From Nepenthes gracilis (Eukaryota; Streptophyta; Magnoliopsida; Caryophyllales; Nepenthaceae), in contig BSYO01000024.1 in the NCBI GenBank assembly GCA_033239525.1, positions 6,533,991-6,597,990 on the forward strand: 64,000 nt of DNA. The letters are read 5' to 3'. A program made the translations under genes and the position numbers. Below the pieces are notes generated by a model that worked only from the letters and a program-made list of their open reading frames with translations, did no database searches and was not told the origin of the DNA. Positions within the stretch are counted from its first letter, which is position 1. Each line of letters opens with the position of its first letter. Shown here in pieces: positions 62,541 to 64,000 of the stretch.

Positions 62541-63365
62541 TGATAGAAAAATTAGATATTGAATAGCCAAGAACCGTGAAGAGAAGGGTGACAAATGACA
62601 ACGCACACTCCACAGAAAAATAAGAGGGGAAAATGAGAACAGGAATACTGAGTATTTTTACGTGAAAAATCATTCTCAGTTAAGGAAAAAACCATATAAC
62701 ACTTAATCTATAAATAATTTCACTATGTAAATTTTCGGTTATAGATACTCTTGATTACATAAACCTCAGGAGGAGAGAGTAGAGACCAAAAGCATAATTT
62801 CACTCACAATTTTTCTCTTCACACACTCTCACACCCTGGTTTCAATACAGCATACATATATATATTGTTTGGAAGCCACCTTCAAAGGTGTTGCATGCAC
62901 TCCACAACCTATCACTATCAACAAGATAAAACTACCCTGAATGTTATCATGCTCCGAAGAGACGGCACCTACTCTGTAGAAATTATGCCTACTCTGTAGT
63001 GATCGCACATATTTTGCAGAGATCACGCATGCTTTGCGAAAGTCAATCTTTTGAGCTGGCATCCTTGGTTGATTTCAGCTCCGTTACTTTCACCCAAAGT
63101 TGTTGGCCTTTATCAGGGACATCGGCCATTAACAAGTCCTCGGACCTTAATAGAGACTTCGGTCTTTTATCTGCGCCCAAGTCCTTGGGCTAAACCGTGC
63201 ACAAGTCCTACGGCTATACTGTACACAGGTCCTTAGGCCATAATACTTTCTCTTGTGGATGGTCAACCATCCGTTGACCGGGTTCTCCTCACATTCGGTC
63301 GACATCCCGTTGGCCGATTTATCCTATTTGGTCATCCCACCCGGGAGTGACCTTATATCTCAACA
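62541..63365 (-). repeat. 5' LTR of copia element B
   Basis: 825 bp, TGATAGAAAA to ATCTCAACA. Clearly homologous to the 3' LTR but with many substitutions and about 70 extra bp, including a second 'GTTGACCGGG'-like stretch near 63270-63320. This suggests an old insertion. Confidence 0.9.
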
Positions 63366-63370
63366 TATTA

Positions 63371-63536
63371 TTTACTATTCTACCTTGAAAGTTATTTCTC
63401 ATCTAAATTTTGTTAGTGAGAAACTCTTACTATTGCAATTTTTAATATAAAATTTTGAATTTATGAGTTCAGTCCATGATTCACGCACATTTAAAATAAT
63501 GATGGGCCCATTTAAGTTAAGGATTATGAACTAAAG
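63371..63536 (+). repeat. Dispersed repeat R1, copy 2, right half
   Basis: Continues copy 2 after copia element B. Matches 56915-57080 ('AGAAACTCTTAC', 'TTCACGCACATTTAAAATAATGATGG' positions). Confidence 0.75.
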
Positions 63537-63838
63537 TAATATATTTTGCATGAGTGACCACATATTCTTCTAAAACATAAATGACCAACGGTCAACTCTG
63601 TAATGGAACGGTTCCTATCCTTAAGAGATCCTCCGTTAATCACTCTTACTTAATCAAATACATAAATTATTGGGGCCCATTTAAGTAAAGGATTATGAAC
63701 TAAAGTAATATATTTTGCATGAGTGACCATATATTCTTCTAATACATAAATGACCATCGGTTAATTCTGTAATGGAACGGGTCCTATTCTTAAGGGACCC
63801 TCCGTTAATCACTCTTACTTAATCAAATACAAATACCA
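63503..63838 (+). repeat. Tandem duplication, ~169-bp unit
   Basis: Two head-to-tail copies (about 63503-63671 and 63672-63838), nearly identical by eye. Each has R1-type sequence ('GGGCCCATTTAAGT') followed by 'TGTAATGGAACGG' and the first ~67 bp of a gypsy-type LTR, ending 'TAATCAAATAC'. Confidence 0.85.
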
Positions 63839-64000
63839 CAATAATTAAAATATAAAATCTGTAAAAATTTTAACAGAATTTTCTCTATAATTGGACAAAA
63901 TCAAAAATATAACCTGTCAATAATAACCTTTACATAATAATCAAATATAAAAAAATACAAAATTTTAACCCTTTTATATTCTCAACACATCCACAAACAT
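63768..64000 (-). repeat. Start of a gypsy-type LTR, cut by window end
   Basis: Begins TGTAATGGAACGGGTCC and carries the family block ('TCTGTAAAAATTTTAACAGAATTTTCTCTATAAT' positions 63858-63892) seen near the left ends of the LTRs at 2114, 7674 and 11501. In those copies this end is the 3' end of the sense LTR, hence minus orientation. The rest lies outside the window. Confidence 0.65.

Larger units (their letters stand above)
57839..63365 (-). mobile_element. Ty1/copia element B, complete, TSD TATTA
   Basis: 5,527 bp with both LTRs (57839-58592 and 62541-63365) and identical TATTA duplications (57834-57838, 63366-63370). Domain order on the minus strand: gag, protease, integrase, reverse transcriptase, RNase H. 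All frames are broken, so it is structurally complete but inactive. It is related to copia element A in its LTR/polypurine junction and in protein blocks. Confidence 0.92.

Noticed and set aside
1..64000. tRNA and rRNA genes
   Set aside because: I looked for B-box-like GGTTCGAATCC words and rRNA-like blocks and saw none. The tRNA-like words found are retrotransposon primer sites.

Overview
The window is nuclear DNA of a flowering plant, most likely a eudicot. It is AT-rich, has two intron-split genes with plant-type GT..AG introns, and holds many nested Ty1/copia and Ty3/gypsy LTR retrotransposons with initiator-tRNA-Met-type primer sites. There are no prokaryotic operons, ribosome binding sites or CRISPR arrays. 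I cannot name the species.

Layout. Positions 1-20,460 are nested retrotransposon DNA. A minus-strand copia element (3' LTR 6344-7131, remnant of its 5' LTR at about 20,327-20,460) was split by at least three later insertions: a gypsy element at 7674-12406 with target-site duplication (TSD) CCTCA, an LTR-like insert at 14764-17266 and another at about 18512-20326. To its left lie an older plus-strand gypsy pol remnant (3647-6140), a minus-strand gypsy LTR plus gag (1371-3646) and a plus-strand LTR piece (1-1370). A clean 2.74 kb solo LTR with TSD GTATA occupies 20693-23432.

Positions 24826-28054 (minus) hold a nine-exon gene for an acyl-protein thioesterase/carboxylesterase-like alpha/beta hydrolase of 260 residues; every splice junction and the Ser-Asp-His triad can be read. 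Positions 34965-49954 (minus) hold a nine-exon gene for the plant Barentsz/MLN51 (CASC3) homologue, a core subunit of the exon junction complex. Its introns 1 (6.7 kb) and 4 (3.2 kb) are swollen by transposons, and its first exon is one base short in a G tract just before the conserved eIF4A3/RNA-binding motif. Splice-donor-like sites follow its stop codon.

Positions 50,100-57,838 are AT-rich intergenic DNA with a degenerate LTR-like stretch and a ~195-bp tandem repeat. Positions 57839-63365 hold a complete but coding-dead minus-strand copia element with TSD TATTA, inserted in one copy of a dispersed repeat. The window ends in a tandem duplication that includes the start of another gypsy-type LTR.

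The two genes show no evident functional link to each other. The main points of interest are the exon-1 frame break and spliced-3'-UTR signals of the Barentsz gene, the readable nesting order of the transposons, and the unrelated minisatellites carried by the gypsy-type LTRs.
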